Of a stretch of DNA of 64,000 bases, positions 33,300-45,189 are shown one piece after another. Numbering within the stretch: position 1 is the first letter of the stretch; the number at the start of each line of letters is the position of its first letter. The stretch comes from Artocarpus heterophyllus (taxonomy: Eukaryota; Streptophyta; Magnoliopsida; Rosales; Moraceae): positions 17,912,809 through 17,976,808 of the forward strand of contig CM046345.1 in the NCBI GenBank assembly GCA_025403435.1, in the 5' to 3' direction. The notes under the pieces were generated by a model. The model did not search any database, was not told where the DNA came from, and worked only from the letters and a program-made list of their open reading frames with translations. The position numbers were made by a program, and so were the translations under genes.

Positions 33300-33716
33300 T
33301 GTTGGAGCTACAAATGTTAGGGATTTCAATAATTTATGCAATACAATCGTGCATAATTTTAACTCCCAGACCATTAAACTTTATGATCTTCACAAGATAA
33401 AGGAATAATTAATTAAGAGAGCATAGCTTGATCCATATCAACTTCTCGAAGATTAGGCTTCCAATAATAATTAATAAGAAAAACCGTGTTTCTCTCTCTT
33501 AGCCTTTTTCTAATGTACATATCGATGGAACCCAAAATGTTTATTTATATGTGAAAAGAGGAATAGTTTCCCGATTTCATCAAATTTCTACATTTATCAA
33601 AGAGCTGTTAAGTTTTTGGAAAATTTCTCTACTTGACCAACAAGATTTATCCTTTATTATCCCTTAAATTGGAAATATCCACAAATATACATGGGGCACC
33701 AATTAAATTTCTTACA
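33300..33716 (-). repeat. LTR of a minus-strand retroelement (417 bp)
   Basis: On the minus strand it starts TGTAAGAAATTT at 33716 and ends CTCCAACA at 33300. A polypurine-like AAGTAGGAGAA lies immediately outside its start (33717-33727 on the plus strand as TTCTCCTACTT), so this is the 3' LTR of an element whose body extends to the right. Confidence 0.65.
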
Positions 33717-34151
33717 TTCTCCTACTTAGCCCATGTGATAGTATTCAACTTCATGGTTTAACAAGAAAACCAAAACAAAACATAATGTGCATAGTATGAG
33801 ATAGATCCTTTTTTATATTAGTTAGACCATAAATCATAATTTAGCTAAAACTAATAAGAACCATGATAGTTGTATATCACTATTTTGACACGGTCTCTTA
33901 CATGTACAACAACATTAGCTCATACTTCCATGACATATAAATGAGAAACATAATAATGGTCTAAACATAATGTCCTTGTAAGAGACAAATCCTATAAATA
34001 TTAACATAATTCTTTCATGTATATATACACTACCTAATGAAACAAGATATATTAAAATATTAGAAGCAATATTTTAATTGAGCTTAGAATGTTAAATACA
34101 TATGGAACATACAAATTTCACCATATTGTCGTGGAAAAATGTATCTGGGAA
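33717..34151 (-). mobile_element. Internal remnant of the minus-strand retroelement
   Basis: Non-coding sequence adjoining the polypurine tract of the LTR at 33300-33716. Its last part (33965-34140) is repeated at about 88% identity at 43446-43617, on the other side of copia-2. No coding motif is seen, so the parent may be a non-autonomous element. Confidence 0.5.
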
Positions 34152-35980
34152 TATTAGACATGTATGCCCTAGGGAGTAAAAGTGTAATATGTTTTTAGAG
34201 ATATTTTTATCAATAAAGAGTTTATTTATTATTCATATACCAAATTGTTGTCCTTTTTACATTCATATTTGTTGAATATATATTAAGCAAATAAAAGTCT
34301 GAGACTGGCAGTCTAAACCTTTAAGAATTGGGCATATGATGGACAGATTATGTAGAAGACATGATTCTAACGGTGATGGTCTAAATCATAAGATCTGCAA
34401 TCAAGAGAATAAAGTTGGGCACTTTATTCATGCAAAGATTGTTATGTTGTCTATATCTCCATCGAAAGATGGTTTGTCTTGGCCATCAGAGGTGCACTCC
34501 GTGAATAGAAACATTGGCGCATTGTCATAAGTGACGATGTGTTGAATCGGGACATAAAGTGAATTGGTTTAGATTAATAATTCAATCTCGGTAAATCAAT
34601 TCACTTTAGACAATCATATGTGTTGTATTTTAATCCTGAGATGAATAATGGGCCATTGTCTTGACTTATGTCTTTTGATGTACTAAAGGGTGACATCCAC
34701 GTTTTATGTTGGTATGCATGACGATACATTGGAGGCATGACTCTTGATAGCATAGAACTGTTATTCATAGATATAGAATTCATAGCTCCTCTTTAAGAGT
34801 ATATGATATCCTCTTATATGCATTATCTTGTAATTGAAAAACTAGAGCGCTCAATCATTTGGATACGTAGATGCAACCGAATGGTATACTATCATTGGAT
34901 AGTAAGTTTTCCAATGGTGAGATTATGGAACGTAAGAGGAAAATAATAAGGAAGGTAAGACAGAATTTATCCTTAAGCTGATTATGGATAATCCTATGGG
35001 GATATGACACATCATGATATGTAATAGAGACTTAGTTATTCAGGCTTCATAATTCTATGTAGTTTGAGAGTGTAGATCTAAGCTTTTAGTGGAGTAGCAT
35101 TAGAGCTGATAATTATAAAATGTATATCTGGGATATTGGGTTTCATAATTATTAAGGGCTTAAACTATATAGGTCCATATGGTCCCCTTTGCTAGCTCAC
35201 AAAAATCTTGTAATGATACAATGTGCTTTTTTAATAAATTGGTGACTTATGTCAAATTATTAAATTGGCTAAAATTTGAGTTAATTGGATTTAATAATTC
35301 ATGTTAAATTATCTATTGAATTAATTCTGTAATTAATTTAAGACAAACATGTTGGTTTATCGGTTGAATTAATTTGGTGAATTAATTCAAGATAAATATG
35401 TTGAATTATTGTGGATAATATCTTATTTATATGGGTTTATTGGGATATGATTATTTTAATCAGATAACTTATCTATTAAGTTATTTGAATTAAAATTGAG
35501 ATTCTATTAAAGATACCTAGAACTAATAAGATAAGAATTATCTAATAGGTTGAGATAGCATCAATCAGATCAACCTCGGATTTGAATCAAATTCAAATCG
35601 GCTATTAGACTCTGAGTCCGATTATGTGGATTCAAAATTGAAACTAATTCAAACTCAAATTTTGAGGCCTTATCTGATAATGATTGACCCCAGTTCCGAC
35701 CTCTATAATAGAGAATGAGTTCTTTTTGTTATTTAGATCAGTTGTGAAACTCCCCAGAGAGCCGTTGTGCACAAATCACAAACTATAGCTTTAGGTATTT
35801 CTCAATTAGTTAGAAGGAGAGCTACTTGTGGAAGAGCTATACGAGTGTGCCCATACACACACCATTCGTGGATAGAGAATAGCAAAGAAAACTAGTTGGT
35901 TGAGGTCCTTCTACAACGTCCTTTCTCTTTATCAATTGCGGGAGCTTTTCAAAATTTTGCTGTGTATTACTTTTCCAACA
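34152..35980 (+). repeat. 5' LTR of copia-2 (1829 bp)
   Basis: Starts TATTAGACATGTATGCC (the partner begins TGTTAGATATGTATGCC, so the second base has changed) and ends TTTTCCAACA. TATA region near 35703, CTATAATAGAG, against CTATAAATAGAG in the partner. Confidence 0.88.
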
Positions 35981-35982
35981 AT

Positions 35983-35994
35983 TAGTATCAGAGC
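35983..35994 (+). promoter_or_regulatory. Primer binding site of copia-2, one base changed
   Basis: TAGTATCAGAGC matches the initiator Met tRNA primer site TGGTATCAGAGC except at the second base. It lies two bases after the LTR. Confidence 0.82.
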
Positions 35995-37635
35995 CATAGT
36001 TTTTATGTAAATTTACTAGTTTGTGATCATGCTATATGTATAAATTATGTGATCTTAATATCTCTTATGCTTGAATTTATTTTTTAGAGAGTTGGTACTC
36101 TAGGCTTTTATATATTTTTATATTGTCATAGATTATATAGTGAATGTTTATTAATTAATTATGGTTGATTAAATTATTATGTAATTATTAATTAATTAAT
36201 TAATTTATGCCGGTTATGGTTCCTTAAAGGTTAGAATATGTATCTAGGTTTTTAATGTAATTAGATGATGGACTATCATATCCGTCTAGGATTCATTATT
36301 TAATTTTAAATTTGTAAGAATTTTGTAATTAAATAATAATTCAAAGAAGACGGATCTAGAAGATAGATGATAGCGTTCCATAAGTATTTTCTAAGTCTCT
36401 AATTTTATGTTTTTGAATTGTTGAAAATAAAATTAAAAAAATGCCCTTAAATTTATTTTCTGAAAAATCTGCTTAGGTGAGGGCACAGTCGATCGCGATA
36501 CACATAGTGCAGTTGACCGTAGTTGCATGAGGCAGAATGGTGGCTCTGGCGACAGGCCAAACTTTTAGATTCGACGGGCCAACTGTTGATGGGCGGTCGA
36601 CCACGATATACATACCTCGGACTACTGTGTCACTAGCAGGCTGAATTTAAAAATTTTGTAGCCTAGTAGGGAGCTGTGTTTTTCAAGAAAAAGTGATTTT
36701 TCGGTGCAGTTTTAATTTTATTGTTGAGACAATTCTGAGAAACATTAAATTTAGATATGGCTGAAAATATGAGGTTTTTGATCTATGTGGGATTGAAGAC
36801 TTGAAGATGGATATTACATGAAGAATGATATAATTTGAAGATTCAAAGATGAAGAATCGATAATATGTTTCGATTATTCTTTTGTAAACTTTGTTTTCTT
36901 TTTTGTAGGGTGGAACCATAATATTACAGTTATTTATTATAATTTTCTTGTAGCTTTGCATGATTGCTTTGCTTGTCTACATTATAATATGATTTGCCAT
37001 GTATGTTGATAATATGTCATATAGAATAGGGAGTGCCTCTCATTTAAAATTGTTCATGCATGTTCTTCAAATAAAACCTTGATTTCAAAAGAATAAGTGG
37101 GAGAAGGTTTTTGAAGAGAGGACCTACGGCCTCCATTGTTGGTCCATAGTTAGCACATGGTGGTTTCGACCCCAAGGAAGGGATTTTATCATGTACCGGG
37201 TTGGGTCACCTAGAGGATAATTTACTTTAGTATGGTTTATCGTTGATCACCCCAAGGTGATGATAATAAACCATGGATAAAGTAGTTGAAACGATGGTTA
37301 TATACTTATGTTAATTTTATTATTAACCTCCCCAAAAAGCCTTGTTAAATAAAATTAGTGGCTAAAGAAACAATTATTAATATATGTTGGATCATACGAG
37401 TCTTGGATGGCATATAATAATCAAGAGGGGATCCATGTTTCTAATTGCATTTGGCAAGTCTCCCCAAGGGGGCTTGTTGAATTCTGAGTTAGGAATTATC
37501 GTTGGAAGGTTGTGATTTTTTCAAGGTTTTGACACATAAACACATTTGTATATTTTACATGATTGTGTTATCTTACTAAACTATTATGGTATGTTTGCTT
37601 ATGTTTAGTACATAATTCTTTATTGTAAATTAAAA
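35995..37635 (+). other. Copia-2 untranslated leader
   Basis: About 1.64 kb without a motif-bearing frame between the primer site and the gag start. It includes a GC-rich block (36480-36620) with CAGTCGATCGCG and GCGGTCGACCACG words related to the palindrome in the 3' LTR. Confidence 0.6.
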
Positions 37636-38590
37636 ATGTCTAAAAATGCTTTATCTTCGATACTTGACAAAAACCAATTAACCGAAGATAATTTTAATGA
37701 TTGAAAACGGAACCTAAATATTGTCTTATCCTTTGAGAAATTGACATTTGTGTAAACCGCACCATGTCCTCCCAAGCCTGCGGGAGATTCCACTAATGAG
37801 CCAATCCAAGTGTATGATCGCTGGAAAGATGTTAATGATCAAGCCCGCTGCTAAGTTATGGCCAGCATGAATAACGTGCTATAGGTTTAACATGAAGATT
37901 ATGAGATTGGAAAGTAGATCATGGATAATCTTGAAAACATGTTTGGAGGTCAAGCCCTAACAAAGCAGCAAAGGAAACTTCGAAAAGTTCTAAATTGCAA
38001 GCAAAGACTGGGGACATCTGTTAAGGAGCATACGATGTTGGTCATAGGCTACCATGTTGAGGCTCAAGACTACGGAGCTGATATCGATGCCGAGTCATAG
38101 ATGACTATGGTTTTTTGAACTCTGTCAAAGGAGTTTATCCTGTTTAGAGCTTGTTAGAGCAATAAATAGGATGTGACCTTAATAGAGTTGATAAAGCAGT
38201 TACAAGAGTTCAAAAATCTGATCAGGGAAACTCCTGCTAGTGGAAAGGTTAACTTGGTAGGTGCATCCGGTTCCAATCCTAATCCAAGGAATAGAAGGAA
38301 GCAAAAGGCTGAGAATGGAAGGGTTGGGCACATAAAAAAGAATTGCAAGGACTTCATTTCTAAAGGAGGTAGGTGTAATCTTCTAGAAACTTATTTAGTT
38401 GAAGAATCAGGTGACACATGGGTTATAGATTTTGGAGCAACTAATCATGTTTGTATTTCTATGGAGGGATTCTGGGAAACGAGAAGTTTACTTCATGAAA
38501 ACTTCACGTTTCAGATGGACGATAGATCCATGGTGTTAGCTAAAGCAGTGAGAGATGTCCATCTTATTTTGATACTTATAGGAGTTTAGT
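37636..38590 (+). pseudogene. Copia-2 gag and protease, decayed
   Basis: Starts Met-Ser-Lys-Asn-Ala-Leu at 37636. Copia gag landmarks follow: Ala-Ser-Met-Asn-Asn-Val-Leu, then Asn-Met-Phe-Gly-Gly-Gln-Ala (near 37940) and Gly-Thr-Ser-Val-Lys-Glu-His (near 38010). The zinc knuckle is truncated to Gly-His-Ile-Lys-Lys-Asn-Cys (near 38330), with its first Cys pair missing. The protease reads Trp-Val-Ile-Asp-Phe-Gly-Ala-Thr-Asn-His (near 38420), where the catalytic Asp-Ser-Gly has become Asp-Phe-Gly. Multiple stops are present. Confidence 0.82.
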
Positions 38591-38591
38591 T

Positions 38592-39640
38592 TTGCAAGAT
38601 TGTTTTTATGTTCCTAAACTTAAAATGAATTTGATATCTGTAGCTTGTTTATTTAAAGATTCCTGTTCGGTTTCTTTTAATAATAAAGTGGTGATTTGTA
38701 AAAGAAGATCTTTTATTTGTGATGGATGGATGCAAAACAACCTATATTTTATTAAACCTAAGATGGACTCATTGTTGAACACTGAGGTTAATGATAATAA
38801 CTCTAAAAGACTTAAGAATTTTCACTCTAATGAGACTTATCTTGGGCATTTACGATTAGGTCATATTAGCCTGAATAGGATTCAAAGGTTGGTAAGAAAT
38901 GGACCTTTAAGTCACTTAAAGGTGAAATCCATGCTACAATGTGAATTTTTTTTAAAGGGCAAAATGACCAAAAGACCATTCGGGTCTAAGGGCAATAGGG
39001 CCGAAGGGGTTCTAGAATTTATGCATAGTGATGATTGCGAATCTATGAATATCTAGGCATAAGGAGAGTATGAGTATTTTGTCACTTTTATTGATGATTA
39101 CTAAGGTATGGGTATGTGTACCTAATGCACCATGAAAGCAAAACTGTTGACAAGTTTAGGGACTTTCAGGCTGAAGTGGAAAAGCAATTGGGTAGACCCA
39201 TAAAGGCACTTCGATCCGATTGAGGTAGAGAATACCTTGTTGATGAGTTCTTGGGACACTTATTAGAGAATGATAATTTATCCCATTTGGCTGCGCTGGG
39301 CACTTTGTAGCAGAATGGCATGGTGGAGAGAAAGAATAGGAATTTGTTAGACATGGTTAGGTCCATGATGAGTTATTCATCATTGCCTTTGTCCTTTTGG
39401 GGATATGCACTACAAACTGCATGTTATTTTTTGAGTGATGTGCCTTCAAAATCGGTCCCTAAAACTCCTCACGAGTTATGGATGGGGAGGAAGACATCCT
39501 TAAATCATATTCGCATATGTGTATGTCTGGCTCATGTCTTGTTTAAGGATGCGAATAAGTTGGAAGCATGTTCAAAACTTTGCATATTTGTAGGATATCC
39601 AAAAGAGACTAAAGGGGTTATTTCTATAACTTAAAGGAAA
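38592..39640 (+). pseudogene. Copia-2 integrase, decayed
   Basis: Pre-integrase region with Leu-Gly-His-Leu-Arg-Leu-Gly-His (near 38840). Core with His-Ser-Asp-Asp-Cys-Glu (near 39030), an Arg-Ser-Asp-stop-Gly-Arg-Glu segment (near 39215) and Asn-Gly-Met-Val-Glu-Arg-Lys-Asn-Arg (near 39315) carrying the Glu of the DDE triad. The tail has Phe-Val-Gly-Tyr-Pro (near 39590). Stops at about 39055, 39222 and 39308 break it. Confidence 0.85.
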
Positions 39641-39773
39641 ATAAAGTCGTGGTTTCAACTAATGCAACTATCCTTGAGGAAAGTTACATGAATGACTTTA
39701 AGCCTCGAAGCAAAGTGGTGCTTGAGGAGTTAAGGATGATCCGATCACTCCAGAGGTTCCGAATGAAACCGTT

Positions 39774-41394
39774 TTGATTAGTGTAGAAAAACCAAACAAA
39801 CCTGAACAACAACTTAAGGGGCTTCGGCGTGGTGGGAGGATCGGGCGTCAACCTGAGAGGTATATGTTCAATGGGGAGGTCTTCTTGGCTGAACTAGATG
39901 AACATGATAGGGATCCTTATACTTACGTAGAGGCTATGGAGGATGTTGATTCAAAACTCTGGATAGAGGCCATAAACATAGAGATGAAGTTTATGGAGAC
40001 TAATTAGGTCTGGGAGCTTACGGATCTTCCCGAAGGGGTAAAACCCATAGGGTGTAAGTGGATCTATAAGAGGAAAAGAGGAGTGGATGGAAAGGTTAAA
40101 ACCTTTAAGGCTAGACTGGTAGCTAAGGCTTATACACAAAAGGAAGGAATCGATTATGAGAAAACCTTTTCACCTATAGCCATGCTTAAGTCCATCTGGA
40201 TTCTCTTGTCCATAGTTGCCGCTCTCGACTATGAGATTTGGCAGGTGGATGTCAAGACGGCTTTTCTGAATGGCTATCTTGATGAGTCCATTTATATGGA
40301 ACAACTAGACGGGTTCAAGGTCACAAGTCAAGAGGGTAAGGTTTGTAAGTTGCTAAAGTCAATATATAGACTTAAGCAGGCTTATCATTCTTAGAACATA
40401 ATATTTGACCAAGTGATCAAGATTTATGGGTTCGTACAAAATGTAGACGAACCATGTGTGTACAAACACATTAAGGATGTGAAGGTGGTTTTTCTACTGC
40501 TCTATGTAGATGACATTCTGCTAATTGGCAATAACGTTGGGGTGTTGTCATCGGTCAAATTATGATTGACCAAGCAGTTTGACATGAAGGACTTGGGCAA
40601 GGCTAATTTTGTTCTAGGTATCCAGATTTTTCAGGATAGGAAGAATTAAATGATAGCTTTGTTTTAGGCCAACTACATAGATAAGATTCTTAAGAGGTTA
40701 GCAATGCAGGATTACAAGAAAGGTAGGTAACCATCTAGGTCTAGAATTACTCTTTCTAAGAAAGACTCTCCAAAGTCTAATGAAGAAAGAGAATAACATA
40801 AAGAAGGTGCCTTATGCTTCGACAGTGGATAGTCTCATGTATGCCATGCTTTGCACACGACCATATATTTGTTATGCGGTCGAAATTGTACGTCGATTGC
40901 AGGCAGATCTCAGATCGAAGCATTGGGTTGCAGTCAAGCATATTTTCAAGAACTTGAGAAGGACTCGAGGGTATATGATTGTGTATTTAGGTGAGGACTT
41001 AACTTCTCTAGGATACATTGATACAGATTTCCAATCCTATCTAGATTCAGGGATATCGACTTTTGGATTTGTGTATACTCTAGGAGATGTGTCATCAGTC
41101 GGAGAAGTGTAAAGCAAGATTGCACTTTGGATTCAACAATGGAGGTCGAGTATGTGGCAGCTAGTGATGCTTTGAAAGAGGTAGTGTGGCTCTACAAGTT
41201 TCTTGGGGATCTTAAGGTAGTTCCTGGTATGGACAAAGCGGTATTGCTGTATTATGACAACACTACAGTGATAGCTAATCCTAAGGAATCAAGATTTCAC
41301 AAGAAGAGTAAGCATATTGATAGAAAGTATCATGTAATAAAGGACTTCGTAGAAAGGAGATATGTTACAATGAAAATATGGAAATATGTTTGAT
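39774..41394 (+). pseudogene. Copia-2 reverse transcriptase and RNase H, decayed
   Basis: RT landmarks: Gly-Cys-Lys-Trp-Ile-Tyr-Lys (near 40055), Lys-Ala-Arg-Leu-Val-Ala-Lys, Val-Asp-Val-Lys-Thr-Ala-Phe-Leu-Asn-Gly (near 40250) and catalytic Tyr-Val-Asp-Asp at 40503-40514. RNase H: Ser-Leu-Met-Tyr-Ala-Met-Leu-Cys-Thr-Arg-Pro (near 40840), Glu-Val-Glu-Tyr-Val-Ala-Ala-Ser-Asp-Ala (near 41145), Lys-Ser-Lys-His-Ile-Asp-Arg-Lys-Tyr-His (near 41310). Stops near 40006, 40394, 40565, 40650 and 41110 inactivate it. Confidence 0.88.
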
Positions 41395-41464
41395 CGCATC
41401 AGAGGACATTATGGCCTATCGAGGCCATAGGGATGTGTAACATATCACATTTACTCACTTAGTG

Positions 41465-41476
41465 CAAGTGGGAGAT
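41465..41476 (+). promoter_or_regulatory. Polypurine tract of copia-2
   Basis: CAAGTGGGAGAT directly before TGTTAG, a very common polypurine-LTR junction of plant copia elements. Confidence 0.85.
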
Positions 41477-43446
41477 TGTTAGATATGTATGCCCTAAGGA
41501 GTAAAAATGTAATATGTTTTTGGAGACATTTTTATCAATAAAGAGTTTATTTATTATTCATATTCCAACTTGTCATCCTCTTTACGTTCATATTTGTTGA
41601 ATATATTTAAGTAAACAAAAGTCTAAGACTGTCGGTCTAAACCTTTAAGAATTGGGCACATGATGGACAGATTATGCGGAAGACACGATCCTTAAGGTGA
41701 CAGTCTAAATTATAAGATCTGGAATCGAGGGAATAAAGTTGGGCACTTTATTCATGCAAAGATTATTTTGTTGTCTATATCCCTATCAGAAGATGGTTTG
41801 TCTTGGCCATCAGAGGTGAACTCCATGAATAAAAACGTTGGCATATTGTCATAGGTGATGATGTGTTGCATTGGGATATAAAGTGAATTGAGTTGGATTA
41901 ATAATTCTATCTCAGCAAATCAATTTACTTTAGACAATCATATGTGTTGTATCTTAATCTTGAGATGAATAATGGGCCCATTGTCTTGACTTGTGTCTTT
42001 TGACGTACCAAAGGGTGACATACACATTTTATGTTGGTACACATTCTGGTATGTTGGAGGATGACTCTTGATAGTGTAGACCTATTATTTATAGATATGA
42101 AATCTATAACTCCTTTGTAGAAGTAAATGATATCCTCTTATATACGTTATCCTGTAATTGGAAAACTAGAGTGCTCAACCATTTAGATACATAGGTGTAA
42201 CCAAATGGTATACTATCTTTGGATGGTAAGTTTTCTAATGGCAAGATAATGGAACGTAAAAGAAAAATAATCAAGAAGGTAAAACAGAATTTATCTTTCT
42301 GATTATGGATAATCATATAGGATACGATACATCATGATATGTCATGGAGATTTAGCTATTCGGGCTTTGTAATTCTATGTAGTTTGAGAGTGTAGCTCTA
42401 AGCTTTTAGTGGAATAGCATTAGAGCTAATAATTATGAAATGTATATCTAGGATATTCATTATTATCGAGAGCTTGAACTATATAGGTCCATATGGTCCC
42501 TTTTGCTAGCTCACAAAAATCCTGTAACGATACAGCATGCTTTTCCAATAATTGGTAACTTATGTCAAATTATTAGATTGGCTAAAATTTGAGTTAATTG
42601 GATTTAATAATTCATGTTAATTTATTGGTTGAATTAATTTTATAATTAATTTAAGATAAACATGTTGGTTTATCGGTTGAATTAATTTGGTGAATTAATT
42701 CAAGGTAAATATGTTGAATTATTGTGGATAATATCTTATATGTATAGGTTTATCGGGATATGATTATGTTAATCAAATAACTTCTCTATTAGGTTATTTG
42801 AATTAAAATTGAGACTCTATCAATGATAAGATTTATCCAATAGGTTGATATAGCATTTATCAGATCAACCTTGGATTCGAATCAAATTCAATTCGTGTAT
42901 CTACGATGGCGCGGTCGACCGCGCCTTTGTATCATGGCTGATCGCGGTTATTAGATTTGAGTCTGATTATATGGATTCAAATTTGAAACTGATTCAAACA
43001 TAGATTTTGAGGCCTTATCTGATAATGATTGACCTCAGGTTTGACCTCTATAAATAGAGAATGAGTTCTCTTTATTATTTAGATCAGTTGAGAAATCTAG
43101 AGTGAGTAGTTTGCCAGTGAGACTCTAAAACTCCTCAGAGAGCTATTGTTCACAAATCACGAACTATAGCTTTGGTATTTCTCAATTGGTTGGAGGAGGG
43201 CTACCTGTGGAAGAGCTATACAAGTGTACTACACTCACACCGGTTGTGGATAGAGAATATCAAAGAAGGCCAATTGGCTGAGGTCCTTCTACAATGTCCT
43301 TTCTCTTCATCGATTGTGGGAGCTTTTGGGCAAACAAGGTTGGTAAGATCTAGTTAATTTATGCATATAGTGTGTCAAATTTGTGTTTTGAAAAAAACTC
43401 TACTATAAAAATTTTTAAAATTCCATTGCGTACTATTTTTTCAACA
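41477..43446 (+). repeat. 3' LTR of copia-2 (1970 bp)
   Basis: Starts TGTTAGATATGTATG and ends TTTTTTCAACA. TATA box TATAAATA at 43049-43056. It carries a block of about 55 bp (about 42895-42948), absent from the 5' LTR, that includes the perfect 18-bp palindrome GGCGCGGTCGACCGCGCC (42908-42925). Confidence 0.9.
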
Positions 43447-43617
43447 CATAATGTCTTTGTTAGAGGCAAATCCTATAAATATCAACATATTTCTTTCATG
43501 TATATATACATTACCCAATAAAACCAGATATATTAAAATATTACAAGCAATATTTTAAATGAACTTAGAATGTTAAATACATATGGAACATAAAAAATTC
43601 ATCATACCATCATGGAA
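43447..43617 (-). repeat. Second copy of the sequence flanking copia-2
   Basis: Matches 33965-34140 at roughly 88% by eye. Shared landmarks are AAATCCTATAAATAT, TTTCATGTATATATACA and TTAAATACATATGGAACATA. It belongs to the body of the minus-strand retroelement whose LTR is at 33300. Confidence 0.8.
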
Positions 43618-43793
43618 AGTCTGATCTACCATGAAAATTTTTAGAAAAACCATCGTAATAGACCTTCCCTCCTACCACGACAGTTTTTATCTTCTTGGAC
43701 ATAACTATCCGTGTTTTTTCTTCATTATCACGATGGTTTTTTAAAAAAAGGCCGTTAAATGAGGGTAGTATAATCTTAAATTTCTAGTAATGC
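43618..43793 (-). mobile_element. CACTA terminal fragment (family of 58181)
   Basis: In reverse complement this starts TTACTAGAAATTTAAGATTA and continues with segments matching the left end of the element at 58181 (AAATTTAAGATTATAC, TTATTTAACG, ACACGG, then palindromic ACGATGG/CCATCGT words). The terminal CACTA is mutated. Only one end remains. It lies against the truncated integrase of copia-3. Confidence 0.75.
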
Positions 43794-44995
43794 AAGCACT
43801 TTGTATCCTTTTGTGCCTATAGGATAGCCAATGAAGACACAAGATCTAGCTCAAGATTGAAACTTGGTACGATGAGTTGAAAGTGTAGAAGCAAAATCCA
43901 GACAACCAAACACCCTGAAATGTGAATAATCCACGATGGATTTATATAAGAGTTCATATGGTGTTCTATGTTGAAGAAGAGGAGAAGGGGCTTGGTTAAT
44001 CAAGAAAGTGGTAGTGAGAATACATTAATTCCAATACTTAATAGAAATTCTAGACTGGAAATATAAAGCTCGAACAACATTTAACAAGTGCTGGTGTTTC
44101 TTTTCAACCATCAAATTTTGTTGTGGTGTTTCCACACAAGAAAATTGGTGCAAGACATCTTTTTGTTTGAAATATTTATCAAATACTAAGTCCTTAACAT
44201 TATTGGATCTGAAAAGCTTTAACTTTGTAACCAAACTAAGCATCAATCATATTAAAAAAATTAGGAATTACTACCGCTACATCATATTTTTGTTTAAGCT
44301 AGAATACCCAAATAGAACAGGTACAATCATCAACCAAGGTTAAAAAATAACTATAACCTGAATGAGAAATAACATGGTAAGGTCCTTAAACGTCTACATG
44401 AATCAAGTCAAAGGGTGACTGACACATATTATTGTGAGATATAAAGGAAAGACTTCTCTGCTTAGCGAGAGGACAAATATAACATGGTTCTGAACTAACA
44501 AACTTGAAGGATTTGCAGTTCAGTTGATTCTTCGACACATCTAGCCTTTTGGTGGTAAGTGTCGAAGGCTTTTATGCCATATTTGAATAGAAACATTGTT
44601 AACGGCATGTAAACTATTCAAGGAATCTGCATCAAGGATGTATAGATTGTCCAGTTTATGACCCTGTCAATCATCTACTTGGAATTGATTTCTTGAATCA
44701 TAAAATGACTAGAAAAAAGCCAACAGTGAGATGAGAGCTTGTTGTTAAAGCATTCATAGAGAGCAGATTAAATTTGAATTATAGGACATATAAAACATCG
44801 TTGAGAGTTGATATTGGGATTAGTGCAACATTACCATGGAAATGAGTAGGAATACTTGTATGATTTGACAAGGTGACCATGGAATTGTTACAAGACTCAT
44901 AGACACACAAGCCTCAGCATTTGAACATATATGTTTAGACACTTCTGAGTCAACTATCCAGAATTTTTGATAGGAAAACATAGAGTTCATAGATA
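43794..44995 (-). pseudogene. Copia-3 protease and integrase, truncated
   Basis: Minus strand: protease site Trp-Ile-Val-Asp-Ser-Glu-Val-Ser-Lys-His (near 44955; Gly replaced by Glu). Pre-integrase Trp-His-Lys-Ser-Leu-Arg-His-Leu (near 44580) and Cys-Tyr-Ile-Cys (near 44480). Integrase Phe-Arg-Ser-Asn-Asn (expected Asp changed to Asn) and Thr-Pro-Gln-Gln-Asn, then Val-Glu-Lys-Lys-His-Gln-His (near 44105). It ends in Phe-Ile-Gly-Tyr-Pro-Ile-Gly-Thr-Lys-Gly-Tyr-Lys near 43825. Catalytic positions are mutated as well as the frames. Confidence 0.82.
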
Positions 44996-45189
44996 CTGAG
45001 AAACAAGTACCTATAGCATAGGATGTTGATGCAGTGTCTTGCTATCCAATGTTTGTGGTTAGGTAAGCTAAATGACTTGAAAATATGGCCATAAGCTGCT
45101 GGTATTGATTAGATTGAGATTCTGGATAAAATTCCCAACATTGCCACTGTCTTTGTTATGTTGTTCTTCAAAACCAAGTTGATTGGTGG

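Larger units (their letters stand above)
34152..43446 (+). mobile_element. Ty1/copia retrotransposon (copia-2), full length but decayed
   Basis: LTRs 34152-35980 and 41477-43446, a primer site, gag, protease, integrase, RT, RNase H and polypurine tract are in order. The bases flanking the LTRs (GGGAA and CATAA) do not match, so no TSD is visible. Instead a stretch of about 175 bp is duplicated outside both ends. The LTRs differ by many substitutions and by a block of about 55 bp. I infer that this copy is a recombination product between two insertions. Confidence 0.92.

Noticed and set aside
34336..34530. Open frame inside the copia-2 5' LTR
   Set aside because: The matching part of the 3' LTR is not open and no motif is present.
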